DNA of 64,000 nucleotides from Zobellia barbeyronii (GCF_018603515.1 NZ_JACATN010000002.1:248001-312000), one strand, 5' to 3'. Positions 17,336 to 26,478 are shown, numbered from the stretch's first letter. The notes: generated by a model not told the origin, from the letters alone. Numbers and translations: made by a program.

Positions 17336-18922
17336 TTACTCAATTTTTTTATTGGTATGCTCACTGTCAACAATTCGCATTATCGCCAGCGGATTCTCAT
17401 TTTGCAATTCTTCAGGAAGTAATTCTTGTGGCCAATTCTGAAAAGAAACCGGTCTAACCCAACGCTTCACAGCAGATACGCCAACCGAAGTAAAACGGCT
17501 ATCTGTACTGGCAGGAAAAGGTCCACCATGTTGCATAGAAGGACAAACTTCTACTCCGGTTGGAACACCGTTAAAAATCAATCTTCCAACTCTTCCTTGT
17601 AAAGCGTCTAATGCTGAACTGTATGTTTTTAATTCGTCAGAATTTCCAAGAATTGTACCTGTTAGCTGCCCTTCCAAACGGTTCAAAACTTCTGTCATCT
17701 CTTTTGCATCGGCACATCTTACCACAATAGAAAATGGTCCGAATACTTCTTGGTGTAGTTTAGGGTTCTTTAAAAAATTAGCCCCATTAACGGTTAGCAC
17801 TTTCTGTTTTGCATAATTTGGCGCTACTGCCTTTTCGTATTCTGCCACAACATCAGCACCACCTTGACCTGAAAGCTCTTTTTTACCTTTTTCGTAGTTG
17901 TTATAAATGTTTGGATGCAACATACAAGAAGGCTCCAATTTATCTATTTCTTCACCTAAAGCGTTTATAAAGACATCTAGCGATGTACTTTTTATACCCA
18001 AAATTAATCCTGGATTAGTACAGAATTGACCAGCACCCATCATAACCGAACCGGCATATTGTTTAGCCCAATCCAAACCTTTTTCACGCAAAGCGGAAGG
18101 CAAAACCACTACAGGGTTTATACTACCCATCTCTGCAAAAACTGGAATAGGTTCTTTTCGTTCGTTTGCCAATTTATAGAGTGCCGTACCACCTTTGATA
18201 CTACCTGTGAACCCTACTCCCTTAACTTTAGGATGAAGCACCAATTGTTGCCCCACTTCTATACCACTACTATTCAAATTAGAGAAAATACCGTCTGGCA
18301 TACCATTGCGTTCCGCCGCTTTAATTACTGCCGAAGAAACCAGTTCCCCAGTACCAGCATGCATAGGGTGACTTTTTACAATTACCGAACAACCGGAAGC
18401 CAAAGCACTAGCGGTATCACCACCAGCCGTAGAGAATGCAAACGGAAAATTACTTGAACCAAAAACAGCTATAGGGCCAATAGGAAGCAACATTTTACGT
18501 AAATCTGTTTTAGCCATTGGCTGTCTATCTGGTTGGGCCGTATCTATCGTAGCCTCTACCCATGATCCTTCTTTTAGCAATTGAGCAAAAGCCCGCAACT
18601 GCCCCATAGTACGGCCACGCTCGCCAACAGCTCTACCTTCTGGCAATCCAGACTCTTTACAATATGTCTGAATTAATTCATCACCCAGAGCCTCAATTTC
18701 TTCGGCTATAGCTTCTAAAAATCCTGCTTTCTTAGCGCCTGAAAACTTTTTATAAGTCTGAAAAGCTTCATGGGCTTTACCCACAGCCTTATCTATTTCT
18801 TCCTTTGTGGCCTCATAAAAAGTCCACTCCGTTTCCAAATTAAGCTTTGGGTCAAAGGTTTTATATGTATCACTTCCAATAGATGAAAGCTCATTTCCAA
18901 TATAGTTTTTTCCTGTAATCAT
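17336..18922 (-). CDS. 2-Oxoglutarate semialdehyde dehydrogenase (NADP-type ALDH)
   Basis: Oxidises 2,5-dioxopentanoate to 2-oxoglutarate, the last step of hydroxyproline breakdown. The 528-residue protein belongs to the ALDH subfamily of ketoglutarate semialdehyde dehydrogenases. It has FGSSNFPFAFSTAGGDTASALASG for cofactor binding, the general-base glutamate in EMGSINPV near residue 264 and the nucleophilic cysteine in GQFCTNPG near residue 300. It lies second in the operon after a gap of about 165 bases that shows no clear terminator. Confidence 0.92.
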   Translation of the reverse strand: MITGKNYIGNELSSIGSDTYKTFDPKLNLETEWTFYEATKEEIDKAVGKAHEAFQTYKKFSGAKKAGFLEAIAEEIEALGDELIQTYCKESGLPEGRAVGERGRTMGQLRAFAQLLKEGSWVEATIDTAQPDRQPMAKTDLRKMLLPIGPIAVFGSSNFPFAFSTAGGDTASALASGCSVIVKSHPMHAGTGELVSSAVIKAAERNGMPDGIFSNLNSSGIEVGQQLVLHPKVKGVGFTGSIKGGTALYKLANERKEPIPVFAEMGSINPVVVLPSALREKGLDWAKQYAGSVMMGAGQFCTNPGLILGIKSTSLDVFINALGEEIDKLEPSCMLHPNIYNNYEKGKKELSGQGGADVVAEYEKAVAPNYAKQKVLTVNGANFLKNPKLHQEVFGPFSIVVRCADAKEMTEVLNRLEGQLTGTILGNSDELKTYSSALDALQGRVGRLIFNGVPTGVEVCPSMQHGGPFPASTDSRFTSVGVSAVKRWVRPVSFQNWPQELLPEELQNENPLAIMRIVDSEHTNKKIE

Positions 18923-19086
18923 AGTATGGTATTTCTGCTCTTTAAAATAGGCATGAAGCTACTATATTTGGGGTTAAGCACCAAGAATTTACTAGAAAGA
19001 CTTTTACTCACCAAACAACTTCAATAAGCGTTTATTATACACGTAATTCAAAGAAATTCCTTCTCAATTTTAATGAGAGTACGGTA

Positions 19087-20025
19087 TTAGGCCAACTGCT
19101 TGTTTAGTACTTTCAAATTTTTATAATCTGGTAATTGAGGTCTACTTTTTAATCCATCCTGTATTACTTTCAAAACTCTGTCTCGTTCTTCACCTTGTAA
19201 TGGAAGTCTTGGTTTTCTAACTATTTCGGTACCAATACCCGTAGCAACTTCGGCCAACTTAATATTCTGAACCAATTGCGGACTTATATCCAATTCCAAT
19301 AATGGTAGGAACCATCTGTAAATTTCAGTAGCTTCTTTGGCATAACCAGCTTTAGCCAGTTCATAGATAGCAACAGTTTCTGCTGGAAAAGCACAAACAA
19401 GACCTGCTACCCAACCATCGGCACCCATAAAGAGACTTTCTAATGCCAAAGGATCTACTCCAGTCAAAATGCTTAAATCAGAACCAAATTCATTACGTAA
19501 ACGTCCAATATTAATGATATCCCTTGTTGACTCTTTTACCGCTGTGATATTTTTTAATTCCAGTAGTTCTTTAAACATAATTACTGTTACTTCAATTTTA
19601 TAATCTACAGGGTTATTGTAAATCATAATAGGAAGCTCAGTACTGCTGGCTAGTTCTTTAAAATATTGAACCGTTTCATTATCCGTAGACTTATAACGCA
19701 TTGGTGGAAGAATCATCAGTCCGTCTGCACCGCTTTCTTCAGCATCCTTAATCGCTTGAAGCGCCACTTTAGTTGCCTGCTCCGCAATGGTCATTATAAC
19801 AGGAATCTTACCTTCAACTATCTGAACTGTTTCTTTTATAAGTACCTTTTTTTCATCTGCAGTTAAAGTACTTGCCTCACCAAGAGAACCTCCTAAAACA
19901 ATTCCGTGAACCCCAGCTTCTACTTGAGCTTCTATATTGGTACGGAACATCTTTAGATCAAGCGTATCATCTTCATTAAATTTTGTAGTCACCGCTGGCA
20001 TAACGCCTTTCCATTCAAATTTCAT
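19087..20025 (-). CDS. Pyrroline-4-hydroxy-2-carboxylate deaminase (DHDPS/NAL family)
   Basis: A 312-residue class I aldolase-fold enzyme. The GGSLGE motif at residues 45-50, Tyr136 in IYNNP and the Schiff-base Lys164 in TAVKEST are all present. In this operon it most likely dehydrates and deaminates pyrroline-4-hydroxy-2-carboxylate to 2-oxoglutarate semialdehyde. Dihydrodipicolinate synthase proper is unlikely given the context. As the first gene after the AraC-divergent region it should lead the operon. Confidence 0.9.
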   Translation of the reverse strand: MKFEWKGVMPAVTTKFNEDDTLDLKMFRTNIEAQVEAGVHGIVLGGSLGEASTLTADEKKVLIKETVQIVEGKIPVIMTIAEQATKVALQAIKDAEESGADGLMILPPMRYKSTDNETVQYFKELASSTELPIMIYNNPVDYKIEVTVIMFKELLELKNITAVKESTRDIINIGRLRNEFGSDLSILTGVDPLALESLFMGADGWVAGLVCAFPAETVAIYELAKAGYAKEATEIYRWFLPLLELDISPQLVQNIKLAEVATGIGTEIVRKPRLPLQGEERDRVLKVIQDGLKSRPQLPDYKNLKVLNKQLA

Positions 20026-20085
20026 CTGGTCAATTTTTAATTACACTCACAAAATTAGTAGAAGATAGTTAGTACTAATTAGAGC

Positions 20086-20114
20086 ATATTATCAAAATTA
20101 TATACTATATTATC
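20086..20114. promoter_or_regulatory. Direct-repeat operator for the divergent AraC gene / hydroxyproline operon
   Basis: ATATTATC occurs at 20086-20093 and again at 20107-20114, a 21-base period that places both on the same face of the helix. A weaker ATATC-containing match follows near 20127. The site sits in the 142-base gap between the divergent deaminase and AraC-type genes. Direct half-sites 21 bases apart are classic for AraC-family proteins. Confidence 0.5.
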
Positions 20115-20167
20115 CATCATCAAACCAATATATCAACTACTTGACTTAAATACGCATAATTTATAAA

Positions 20168-21040
20168 ATGAAAGTACATCCTTTTCAAATTCCAAAACCG
20201 CTGCACCAGAATCTAATAGTTCAGGTAGACCGGGAGATGGTTTTCTATGATAAACTGCATCAGCATGCAGAAATTCAACTGACTTTAATTGTAAAGGCGA
20301 AGGGGAAATTGATTGTTGGCGATAGCATTCATCCATTTGAAGATGGCGACTTTTTTGTGATTGGTCCTCATAGTCCGCATTTATTCAAAAATGATAGTAC
20401 AGATGAAATAGCCCATAGAATTTCATTGTTCTTTACGGAAACTACTTTTGGCGAATCATTTTTTGAGTTACCAGACTTAGAAGAGTTGCAACCCCTTTTT
20501 AATGTTTCAAAAGAAGGCTTTCAGGTTTTAGGTGATACGAAAGATATTCAAAATGCTATGAAACAGCTTCCAAATTTGCAAAAACTGGAGCGTTTCATTT
20601 GCTTTTTCAATTTACTAAAAAACCTGTGTTATGCAGATAAAAAGACCTTGACAAACTTTGTATCCTCAAAGAAAATGGGGAGTTCTCAAGGAGAACGTAT
20701 GCAAACTATTTTTGATTACGTGGTAACTCATTTTCAGTATGAAATTAATTTAGATACCGTATCAAGCAAAGTACATATGACACCCAATGCCTTTTGTAAA
20801 TTCTTCAAACAGCATACCAACAAGACTTTTTTTCAATTCTTGATAGAGCTTCGTATAGAGCATGCGTGTCAATTATTAAATCGAGCAGACGACCAAAACT
20901 CTATTCTAGAAATTTCCGAACAATCCGGATTTTCTTCAATTTCTAACTTCAACAGACAATTCAAAAAATTAAAAGGTGTGATTCCGTCACGATTTGCGGC
21001 TCAACATAAAAGTAAAAAGTCTATTCAAAGCCGTATTTAG
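20168..21040 (+). CDS. AraC-family transcriptional regulator
   Basis: A 290-residue regulator with an N-terminal cupin-type sensing domain (residues 10-120; histidines in HQHAEIQLTLI and HPFEDGDFFVIGPHSPH) and a C-terminal double helix-turn-helix (about 185-285; INLDTVSSKVHMTPNAFCKFFK, then ILEISEQSGFSSISNFNRQFKK). It is divergent from the hydroxyproline operon, so it probably activates that operon in response to hydroxyproline or a pathway intermediate. Its last four bases overlap the end of the convergent epimerase gene. Confidence 0.92.
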   Translation: MKVHPFQIPKPLHQNLIVQVDREMVFYDKLHQHAEIQLTLIVKAKGKLIVGDSIHPFEDGDFFVIGPHSPHLFKNDSTDEIAHRISLFFTETTFGESFFELPDLEELQPLFNVSKEGFQVLGDTKDIQNAMKQLPNLQKLERFICFFNLLKNLCYADKKTLTNFVSSKKMGSSQGERMQTIFDYVVTHFQYEINLDTVSSKVHMTPNAFCKFFKQHTNKTFFQFLIELRIEHACQLLNRADDQNSILEISEQSGFSSISNFNRQFKKLKGVIPSRFAAQHKSKKSIQSRI

Positions 21041-22224
21041 TTCTTAGTAACACCAAATTTATAGGTACAATATGACGCATATGTTTCTCCTGAGTTTAAT
21101 TGTGTACTAGGAAATTCAGGGTGATTAGGGGAATCTGGAAAATGTTGCGTTTCCAAACAAAAAGAACCTCTACGGAGATGAGGATTACCGCTTTTACCAA
21201 TATCGGAGCCATCTAAAAAGTTACCTGTATAAAACTGGACTCCAGGTTCAGAAGTATAAACTTCTAATGTACGACCACTTGTAGGCTCTACAACCCTAGC
21301 CGCAAACGTCAAGCCTTCACGATTCTTAGGCACTTCGTTTAAAACATAATTATGATCGTAACCATTACCCAACTTAATTTGGTCATAATTAGCCTCAATA
21401 TCCTTTCCAATAAGTTTTGGTGTTCTAAAATCAAAAGGAGTCCCTGCCACATCTCTCAATTCTCCTGTTGGAATCAAGCCATTGTCCACCGGTGTAAACT
21501 TATCTGCATTCAATAGTGCAATATGATCATTGACTGTTCCCTCACCTTCTCCTTTGAGATTAAAGAACGAATGATTGGTAAGGTTTACATACGTGGGTTT
21601 ATCTGTTTTTGCTTCGTAGCTTATTTGCAATTCATTATCATTCGTTAGAACATAACTAACCCTAACATCTAAATTACCTGGGTAACCTTCCTCCATATCA
21701 GGAGATGTACGGCTAAAGCTAATTGCATTTTTAGACTGCTCCACAACTTTCCAAACTACACTTTCAAATCCTACTTCTCCTCCGTGCAGGTGGTTTTCAT
21801 TATTATTAATGGCTAAATCATATGTTTTACCATCTAAAGAGAACTTTCCTTTAGCTATACGATTTCCATATCTGCCAATTGTAGCACCATAAAAGTTCTT
21901 TTTTGACCTATAATTTTCCAAATTATTAAAACCCAGCACTACATCTTTAAAATTACCATCCTTATCAGGAGCATATAACGAAACTAACCGTTGTCCGTAG
22001 TTCGTGAAAGTAACTTCCATTCCATTGGCATTGGTCAGAACAAAGAACTTTACCGAATCTCCTTTTATAGTTGTAGTAAAATCTTCAGAATTAATATTCT
22101 TCTCAAATTTTGTTTTAGGTAGCTCGGAAGCGGATTCGGTCATTTTTTCTTTTTTAATTTGATTACAGGAAAGGTTGATGGTTCCTGCTAAGCCACAGGC
22201 TATTAGTAGTTTTAAAATTCTCAT
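21037..22224 (-). CDS. galM: Aldose 1-epimerase (galactose mutarotase), lipoprotein
   Basis: Interconverts alpha and beta anomers of hexoses. I start it at the ATG at 22224 (395 residues), which gives a lipoprotein signal with lipobox LSC near residue 20; the frame opens 13 codons earlier without a sensible signal. GalM motifs are NGMEVTFTNYGQRLVSLYAPD, the catalytic-histidine segment NNENHLHGG, TNHSFFNL, YDHNYVLN and the glutamate in FCLETQHFPDSPN. A lipid anchor places it in the periplasm or on an outer-membrane face. No sugar operon partner is adjacent. Confidence 0.9.
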   Translation of the reverse strand: MRILKLLIACGLAGTINLSCNQIKKEKMTESASELPKTKFEKNINSEDFTTTIKGDSVKFFVLTNANGMEVTFTNYGQRLVSLYAPDKDGNFKDVVLGFNNLENYRSKKNFYGATIGRYGNRIAKGKFSLDGKTYDLAINNNENHLHGGEVGFESVVWKVVEQSKNAISFSRTSPDMEEGYPGNLDVRVSYVLTNDNELQISYEAKTDKPTYVNLTNHSFFNLKGEGEGTVNDHIALLNADKFTPVDNGLIPTGELRDVAGTPFDFRTPKLIGKDIEANYDQIKLGNGYDHNYVLNEVPKNREGLTFAARVVEPTSGRTLEVYTSEPGVQFYTGNFLDGSDIGKSGNPHLRRGSFCLETQHFPDSPNHPEFPSTQLNSGETYASYCTYKFGVTKN

Positions 22225-22373
22225 ATCAATAAGTAAATCTGGATTTGGTAAAACCTCAGGCAAGTTAACTAAAAAAGTAATAAATCAACACACATAATTA
22301 TTGCCCAGCCAGCAGACCTGTTCTATTTGTTTTCGTTAATTTTGGGAACTTTTGAAAGCATAACTCATACAAC

Positions 22374-23942
22374 ATGAAAAAACTCATTATCCTTGCCATA
22401 GGATTGGCTATGGCCTGCAACTCATCACAAACAACTGTTTCTGATGGCGATAAAAACGCAGTTGCTAAACCCACCAGTACCCCTGAACCTTTCGCAGAAA
22501 CTATTACCGAAAGTGAACTTAAAGAACATCTTTACACCTACGCTTCCGATGAATACGAAGGAAGGGAAACCGGGAAACCTGGTCAAAAAAAGGCTGTAGA
22601 ATATTTAAAAGCCCAGTACGAAAAAATGGGGATTCCTGCTGCGCAAGCAGACGGAAACTATTTTCAAACAGTACCACTTCAAGTTAGCCAATTACCCGCA
22701 GGTTCTCTTTCTATTGATGGTAAAGAATACCCGCTAGGAGAAGATTTCCTTACTTTTTCTAAAGCAGAAGGAACTTTTGATAATATCATTTACGTTGGTT
22801 ATGGTATTGAAGAAGGTGATTATTCTGACTACAAAGATATAGACGTTAAGGACAAAGTAATCTTAGTTAAATCTGGTGAGCCAATTGCTGCTAACGGAAA
22901 CTATCTTTTGTCCGGGTCTTCCGAAAAGTCTATCTGGAGTAACATGTCAGAATCTTTAGGCAAGCGTTTAGAGCTAGCTACTTCCAAAGGTGCCAAAGGC
23001 ATTCTTTATTATGATGAAACCAATTTTGCTCGCTTTAAGAGCAGGTTTGAATGGATGAAGACCAACGAAAGTGGCAGAATGGAACTGGCCAAAGATGATT
23101 CAGAAGAGTTTTTCAACTTTTTAATCGATGCAAAATTGGCAAAGGCAATTTTACCAAGTATTGTATCTGATAACAAACCGAAAAGTTTAGCTAAGAAACT
23201 AATTGTTGATGTCAAAAGCGAAAATGACGATATTGAGTCCGAAAATGTAGTTGCCATACTAAAAGGTTCCGAAAAGCCTAACGAGTACTTAGTGATTTCA
23301 TCTCACTTGGACCACATTGGTATTACTGCAGATGGCGAAATAAACAATGGTGCGGACGACGATGGTTCTGGAACAGTTGCTCTTTTAGAAATTGCACAAG
23401 CTTTTAAAAAGGCTGCAGATGCTGGACAAGGACCAAAACGATCAATTGTTTTTCTACATGTTACAGGTGAAGAAAAAGGACTTTTAGGTTCTCAATACTA
23501 TACAGATGTCGATCCAATATATCCACTAGAAAACACAGTTGCCAATCTTAATATTGATATGATCGGCCGTATTGACCCAGAACGAGATGGTGATCGCAAC
23601 TACATCTACTTAATTGGCTCTGACAAGCTCAGTACAGACCTACACGAGCTTTCTGAAGAGGTTAACGACAAATACACTAATATTGAGTTGGATTACACCT
23701 ATAATGATGAGAACGACCCTAATCGTTTTTATTATAGAAGTGACCATTACAATTTTGCCAAGAACAACATTCCAATTATTTTCTATTTTAACGGAACTCA
23801 TGCGGATTACCACAAACCAGGAGATACACCAGACAAGATCAACTATGATCTTCTTGAAAATCGTACACGTTTAGTCTTTTATACGGCTTGGGAAGTAGCT
23901 AATAGAAACAAACGTCTTGTAGTAGATAAAGCCGCTGAATAA
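22374..23942 (+). CDS. M28-family zinc metallopeptidase, lipoprotein
   Basis: A 522-residue extracytoplasmic aminopeptidase. The signal ends in a lipobox (AMAC at residues 13-16 region). A PA-like insert (about residues 120-260) precedes the catalytic domain. The zinc and catalytic residues follow M28 order: SSHLDH, NNGADDDGSG, HVTGEEKGLLGS, NIDMIGR, and the last histidine in GTHADYH. The peptide substrate is unknown. It is monocistronic, followed by a perfect terminator 22 bases past the stop. Confidence 0.92.
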   Translation: MKKLIILAIGLAMACNSSQTTVSDGDKNAVAKPTSTPEPFAETITESELKEHLYTYASDEYEGRETGKPGQKKAVEYLKAQYEKMGIPAAQADGNYFQTVPLQVSQLPAGSLSIDGKEYPLGEDFLTFSKAEGTFDNIIYVGYGIEEGDYSDYKDIDVKDKVILVKSGEPIAANGNYLLSGSSEKSIWSNMSESLGKRLELATSKGAKGILYYDETNFARFKSRFEWMKTNESGRMELAKDDSEEFFNFLIDAKLAKAILPSIVSDNKPKSLAKKLIVDVKSENDDIESENVVAILKGSEKPNEYLVISSHLDHIGITADGEINNGADDDGSGTVALLEIAQAFKKAADAGQGPKRSIVFLHVTGEEKGLLGSQYYTDVDPIYPLENTVANLNIDMIGRIDPERDGDRNYIYLIGSDKLSTDLHELSEEVNDKYTNIELDYTYNDENDPNRFYYRSDHYNFAKNNIPIIFYFNGTHADYHKPGDTPDKINYDLLENRTRLVFYTAWEVANRNKRLVVDKAAE

Positions 23943-23963
23943 AAATTGCACTAGTAAATAGAA

Positions 23964-23990
23964 AACCTGCCTTAAACGGCAGGTTTTTTT
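23964..23990 (+). terminator. Rho-independent terminator after the M28 peptidase gene
   Basis: An eight-pair stem AACCTGCC / GGCAGGTT with a six-base loop is followed directly by a run of T residues on the plus strand. Confidence 0.92.
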
Positions 23991-24021
23991 ATGCTTTATT
24001 TTAAGGTAATGTATAAAACCA

Positions 24022-24053
24022 AAAAAGCCTTGTCAAAATTGACAAGGCTTTTT
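24022..24053 (-). terminator. Bidirectional terminator after tRNA-His
   Basis: A 15-pair perfect stem (AAAAAGCCTTGTCAA against its complement, two-base loop) has T runs on both strands. It lies 8 bases past the tRNA-His 3' end on the minus strand and also backs up the peptidase terminator on the plus strand. Confidence 0.9.
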
Positions 24054-24060
24054 ATTTCGG

Positions 24061-24135
24061 GGTGGAAGACCGGTTTCGAACCGGCGACCTCTTGAACCAC
24101 AATCAAGCGCTCTAACCAGCTGAGCTACAACCACC
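24061..24135 (-). tRNA. tRNA-His (anticodon GTG)
   Basis: The minus strand folds as a cloverleaf. The D stem is GCTC/GAGC, the anticodon stem CTTGA/TCAAG encloses loop TTGTGGT with anticodon GTG, and the T arm is GCCGG-TTCGAAA-CCGGT. The extra G at position -1 opposite discriminator C73, a tRNA-His identity mark, is encoded. CCA is not encoded. The acceptor stem has two adjacent U-U oppositions (positions 5-68 and 6-67), which is unusual; see findings. Confidence 0.93.
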
Positions 24136-24249
24136 ATTTGTAAGCGGTGGCAAAGATACTTTTTTTCATGTAATCTTTCAAAATAAAACTTCGGTTATTT
24201 TCATACCCTACCCATATTCTTTACATGAACAGCTTGACAGTGAATGTAT

Positions 24250-24339
24250 AAACATCAATAAAAAATTGAAAAACATCGATAAAATGCAAGTTACTCTCGC
24301 TAAAACACACAATTTTTAGCGTTTCACAACAATTTTTAG
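24250..24339 (+). promoter_or_regulatory. Two pairs of direct repeats upstream of the orphan kinase gene
   Basis: AAACATCAATAAAA at 24250-24263 recurs as AAACATCGATAAAA at 24271-24284 (13 of 14 identical, 21-base period). AATTTTTAG at 24311-24319 recurs exactly at 24331-24339 (20-base period). The four units are spaced close to multiples of two helical turns and end about 50-90 bases before the possible kinase starts. They look like tandem half-sites for one or two transcription factors. The rest of the 250-base gap holds nothing else I can name. Confidence 0.4.
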
Positions 24340-24426
24340 AGATATCAACAGTATGTAGATACATTAGATGAATAATTAATTTTAGAAATGCTTTTTGTCA
24401 AAATCCATTCTTTGACCTCTAACCTA

Positions 24427-26478
24427 ATGTCTAAATTAGCTATTTTGCTTTTTGGCCTACTTGTTTTGTCTACAACAAATATAAGTGCGCAACAAGAGGC
24501 TAAGGATAGCTTGCAAACACTCATTAAGCAATTAAGAAGCACCCCTAATTTTTCTGTTAAAGATACCACCCACATAAACCTACTTAATCATTTGGGTCGT
24601 GAATTAAGGTTTTTCAATACAGATAGTCTTTTACTACTCTCACAACTTGCCCTAGATTACAGTAAATCCTCTAATTACAAAAAAGGAGAAAGCTATGCTC
24701 TTTTAGGATTAGGGAATTACTATTCAGATCAAGGGAACCATACCAAAAGTATACTCTACACTAAAAATGCTCTTTCCATGAGTATCGTATCAAAAGATGT
24801 AGCATTGAGATTAAGAGCGCAAAATCATCTTGCTTCAGAATTTGCTTATACAGGAGATTATGCAAAATCATTAATTTACTATTTAGAAGGTATAGATGTC
24901 GCGAATGAAAACGATGATAAATTCATGCTATCTATATTTAATGAAAATGTTGCTAACCTATATGCATCACAAAATGATTTTGTTCAAGCGCTAGAATTCT
25001 ACAAAAAAGTAAAAAAAATAAACGAAGACCTAGGGAATGAATCCATCTCTGCTGAAACTATGAGTAACATAGCCTCTATTTATGCAGATACTGGTGAACT
25101 GGAGCATGCGATGTACAATGCTAATACCAGCATAGCCATTTTTGAAAAAACCAAAAAAATGGAATGGCTTGCATACGCTTATGCTACTAAAGCTAAAATC
25201 TATTTAAAAGACAACAAATTTGAATGGGCGCTCTACTGGTATAGACAAAGTGAAATGCTTCATAAAAAAATTCAGGATGACCGTGGTGAAATTGAAATGC
25301 TCAATGGTATGTCTCAAGCTTATTTAGGCTTAGGCAATGACGCCATGTCCGAAACATATGCGTTAAATGCTTATGCTATTTCTGATAGAATAAAAGACAT
25401 GGAGGGCTCTAAGCAATGTGCCAAAACATTGTATCAAGTAAATAAGAACAAAGAAGATTACACAGAAGCTTTAAAGTACCACGAGATATATCAATCATTA
25501 TCCGATACTTTATATAGAAATGAAAACAAAAAGAGTCTAACCATGCTAAAAACCAAAATGGAGCATGAGAAACAGAAAGTAGACCTAATTAAAGAAAACA
25601 CTAAACAACTAGATACACAAAGAGCTTATGTAAATGTAGCTTTGGGTATACTCATAATTTTTATTATCGTTACCCTTTTAGTATTCAGAAGTGAGAAAGT
25701 ACAAAAGAAATTGAATTCCGAACTCCAGAAAAAACAAGCAGATTTAAAGATAAACGAACTTGAACTACATGAAATAAACCGGACAAAAGATAAATTATTT
25801 TCAATTATTGGCCATGACCTTCGCGGACCAATAGCTGCTTTCCAAGGGCTTTTAAAACTATTTAAAGATGGTGAAATAGAGCAAAATGAGTTTATGAGTT
25901 TCATGCCCAAACTTTCTAATGACATTGACCATATCTCTTTTACGCTCAACAATCTTTTAACCTGGGGCCAAACCCAAATGAACGGTGCGGTTACTAGAGC
26001 CGAAGTTGTTGCTCTAGAGACAGTAGTTAAAGAAAATATTGACCTGTTATCTGAAGTGGCGAAGAACAAATCTATTCGTCTTATAAATCATTTAGAAGCA
26101 AAAACATTGACGTGGTCAGATACCAACCAAATAGATATTGTAATTAGAAACCTCATCAGTAACGCCGTAAAATTTACCCCCGAAAATGGTATGGTAACCA
26201 TTACCGCTATTGAGAAAAAAGACTTATGGCAGGTCTCTATTCGTGATACCGGTATAGGTATGAATCAAGATACCATCGAAAAAATATTTTCAGATAACTC
26301 TACCTTAACTACCTACGGCACAAATAATGAAAAAGGCACGGGCTTAGGACTATCTCTATGTAAGGAAATGGTAGAGAAAAATAATGGAGTTATTTGGGTA
26401 GAAAGTCTATTGAGAAAAGGAAGTACTTTTCACTTTACCCTACCCAAGGCTAAAAACAAATATCAAAGAACAGCTTAA
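24427..26478 (+). CDS. TPR-containing sensor histidine kinase (orphan)
   Basis: A membrane histidine kinase. From the ATG at 24427 (683 residues) it has a signal peptide ending in ISAQ; an in-frame ATG at 24388 would add 13 residues and cannot be excluded. The periplasmic part is a chain of TPR-like repeats (about 30-370). It is followed by a coiled coil, one membrane segment near 400-420 and a second coiled coil. The H box is FSIIGHDLRGPI, with the histidine near residue 463. The ATPase domain shows NLISNAVKFTP, DTGIGM and GTGLGLSLCKEMV. No response regulator is adjacent. Its 3' end overlaps the convergent bshB1 gene by four bases. Confidence 0.9.
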   Translation: MSKLAILLFGLLVLSTTNISAQQEAKDSLQTLIKQLRSTPNFSVKDTTHINLLNHLGRELRFFNTDSLLLLSQLALDYSKSSNYKKGESYALLGLGNYYSDQGNHTKSILYTKNALSMSIVSKDVALRLRAQNHLASEFAYTGDYAKSLIYYLEGIDVANENDDKFMLSIFNENVANLYASQNDFVQALEFYKKVKKINEDLGNESISAETMSNIASIYADTGELEHAMYNANTSIAIFEKTKKMEWLAYAYATKAKIYLKDNKFEWALYWYRQSEMLHKKIQDDRGEIEMLNGMSQAYLGLGNDAMSETYALNAYAISDRIKDMEGSKQCAKTLYQVNKNKEDYTEALKYHEIYQSLSDTLYRNENKKSLTMLKTKMEHEKQKVDLIKENTKQLDTQRAYVNVALGILIIFIIVTLLVFRSEKVQKKLNSELQKKQADLKINELELHEINRTKDKLFSIIGHDLRGPIAAFQGLLKLFKDGEIEQNEFMSFMPKLSNDIDHISFTLNNLLTWGQTQMNGAVTRAEVVALETVVKENIDLLSEVAKNKSIRLINHLEAKTLTWSDTNQIDIVIRNLISNAVKFTPENGMVTITAIEKKDLWQVSIRDTGIGMNQDTIEKIFSDNSTLTTYGTNNEKGTGLGLSLCKEMVEKNNGVIWVESLLRKGSTFHFTLPKAKNKYQRTA

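Noticed and set aside
18026-18457. 143-codon open frame on the plus strand inside the aldehyde dehydrogenase gene
   Set aside because: Wholly antisense to a well-conserved enzyme, with no protein-like motif; a shadow of codon use.
18962-18969. TATATTTG, an exact match to the Bacteroidetes -7 promoter element on the plus strand
   Set aside because: It points away from the adjacent minus-strand gene and into the antisense of the deaminase; an 8-base AT-rich match is expected by chance.
25626-26069. 147-codon open frame on the minus strand inside the orphan kinase gene
   Set aside because: Antisense to the kinase core; serine/phenylalanine-rich composition typical of shadow frames.
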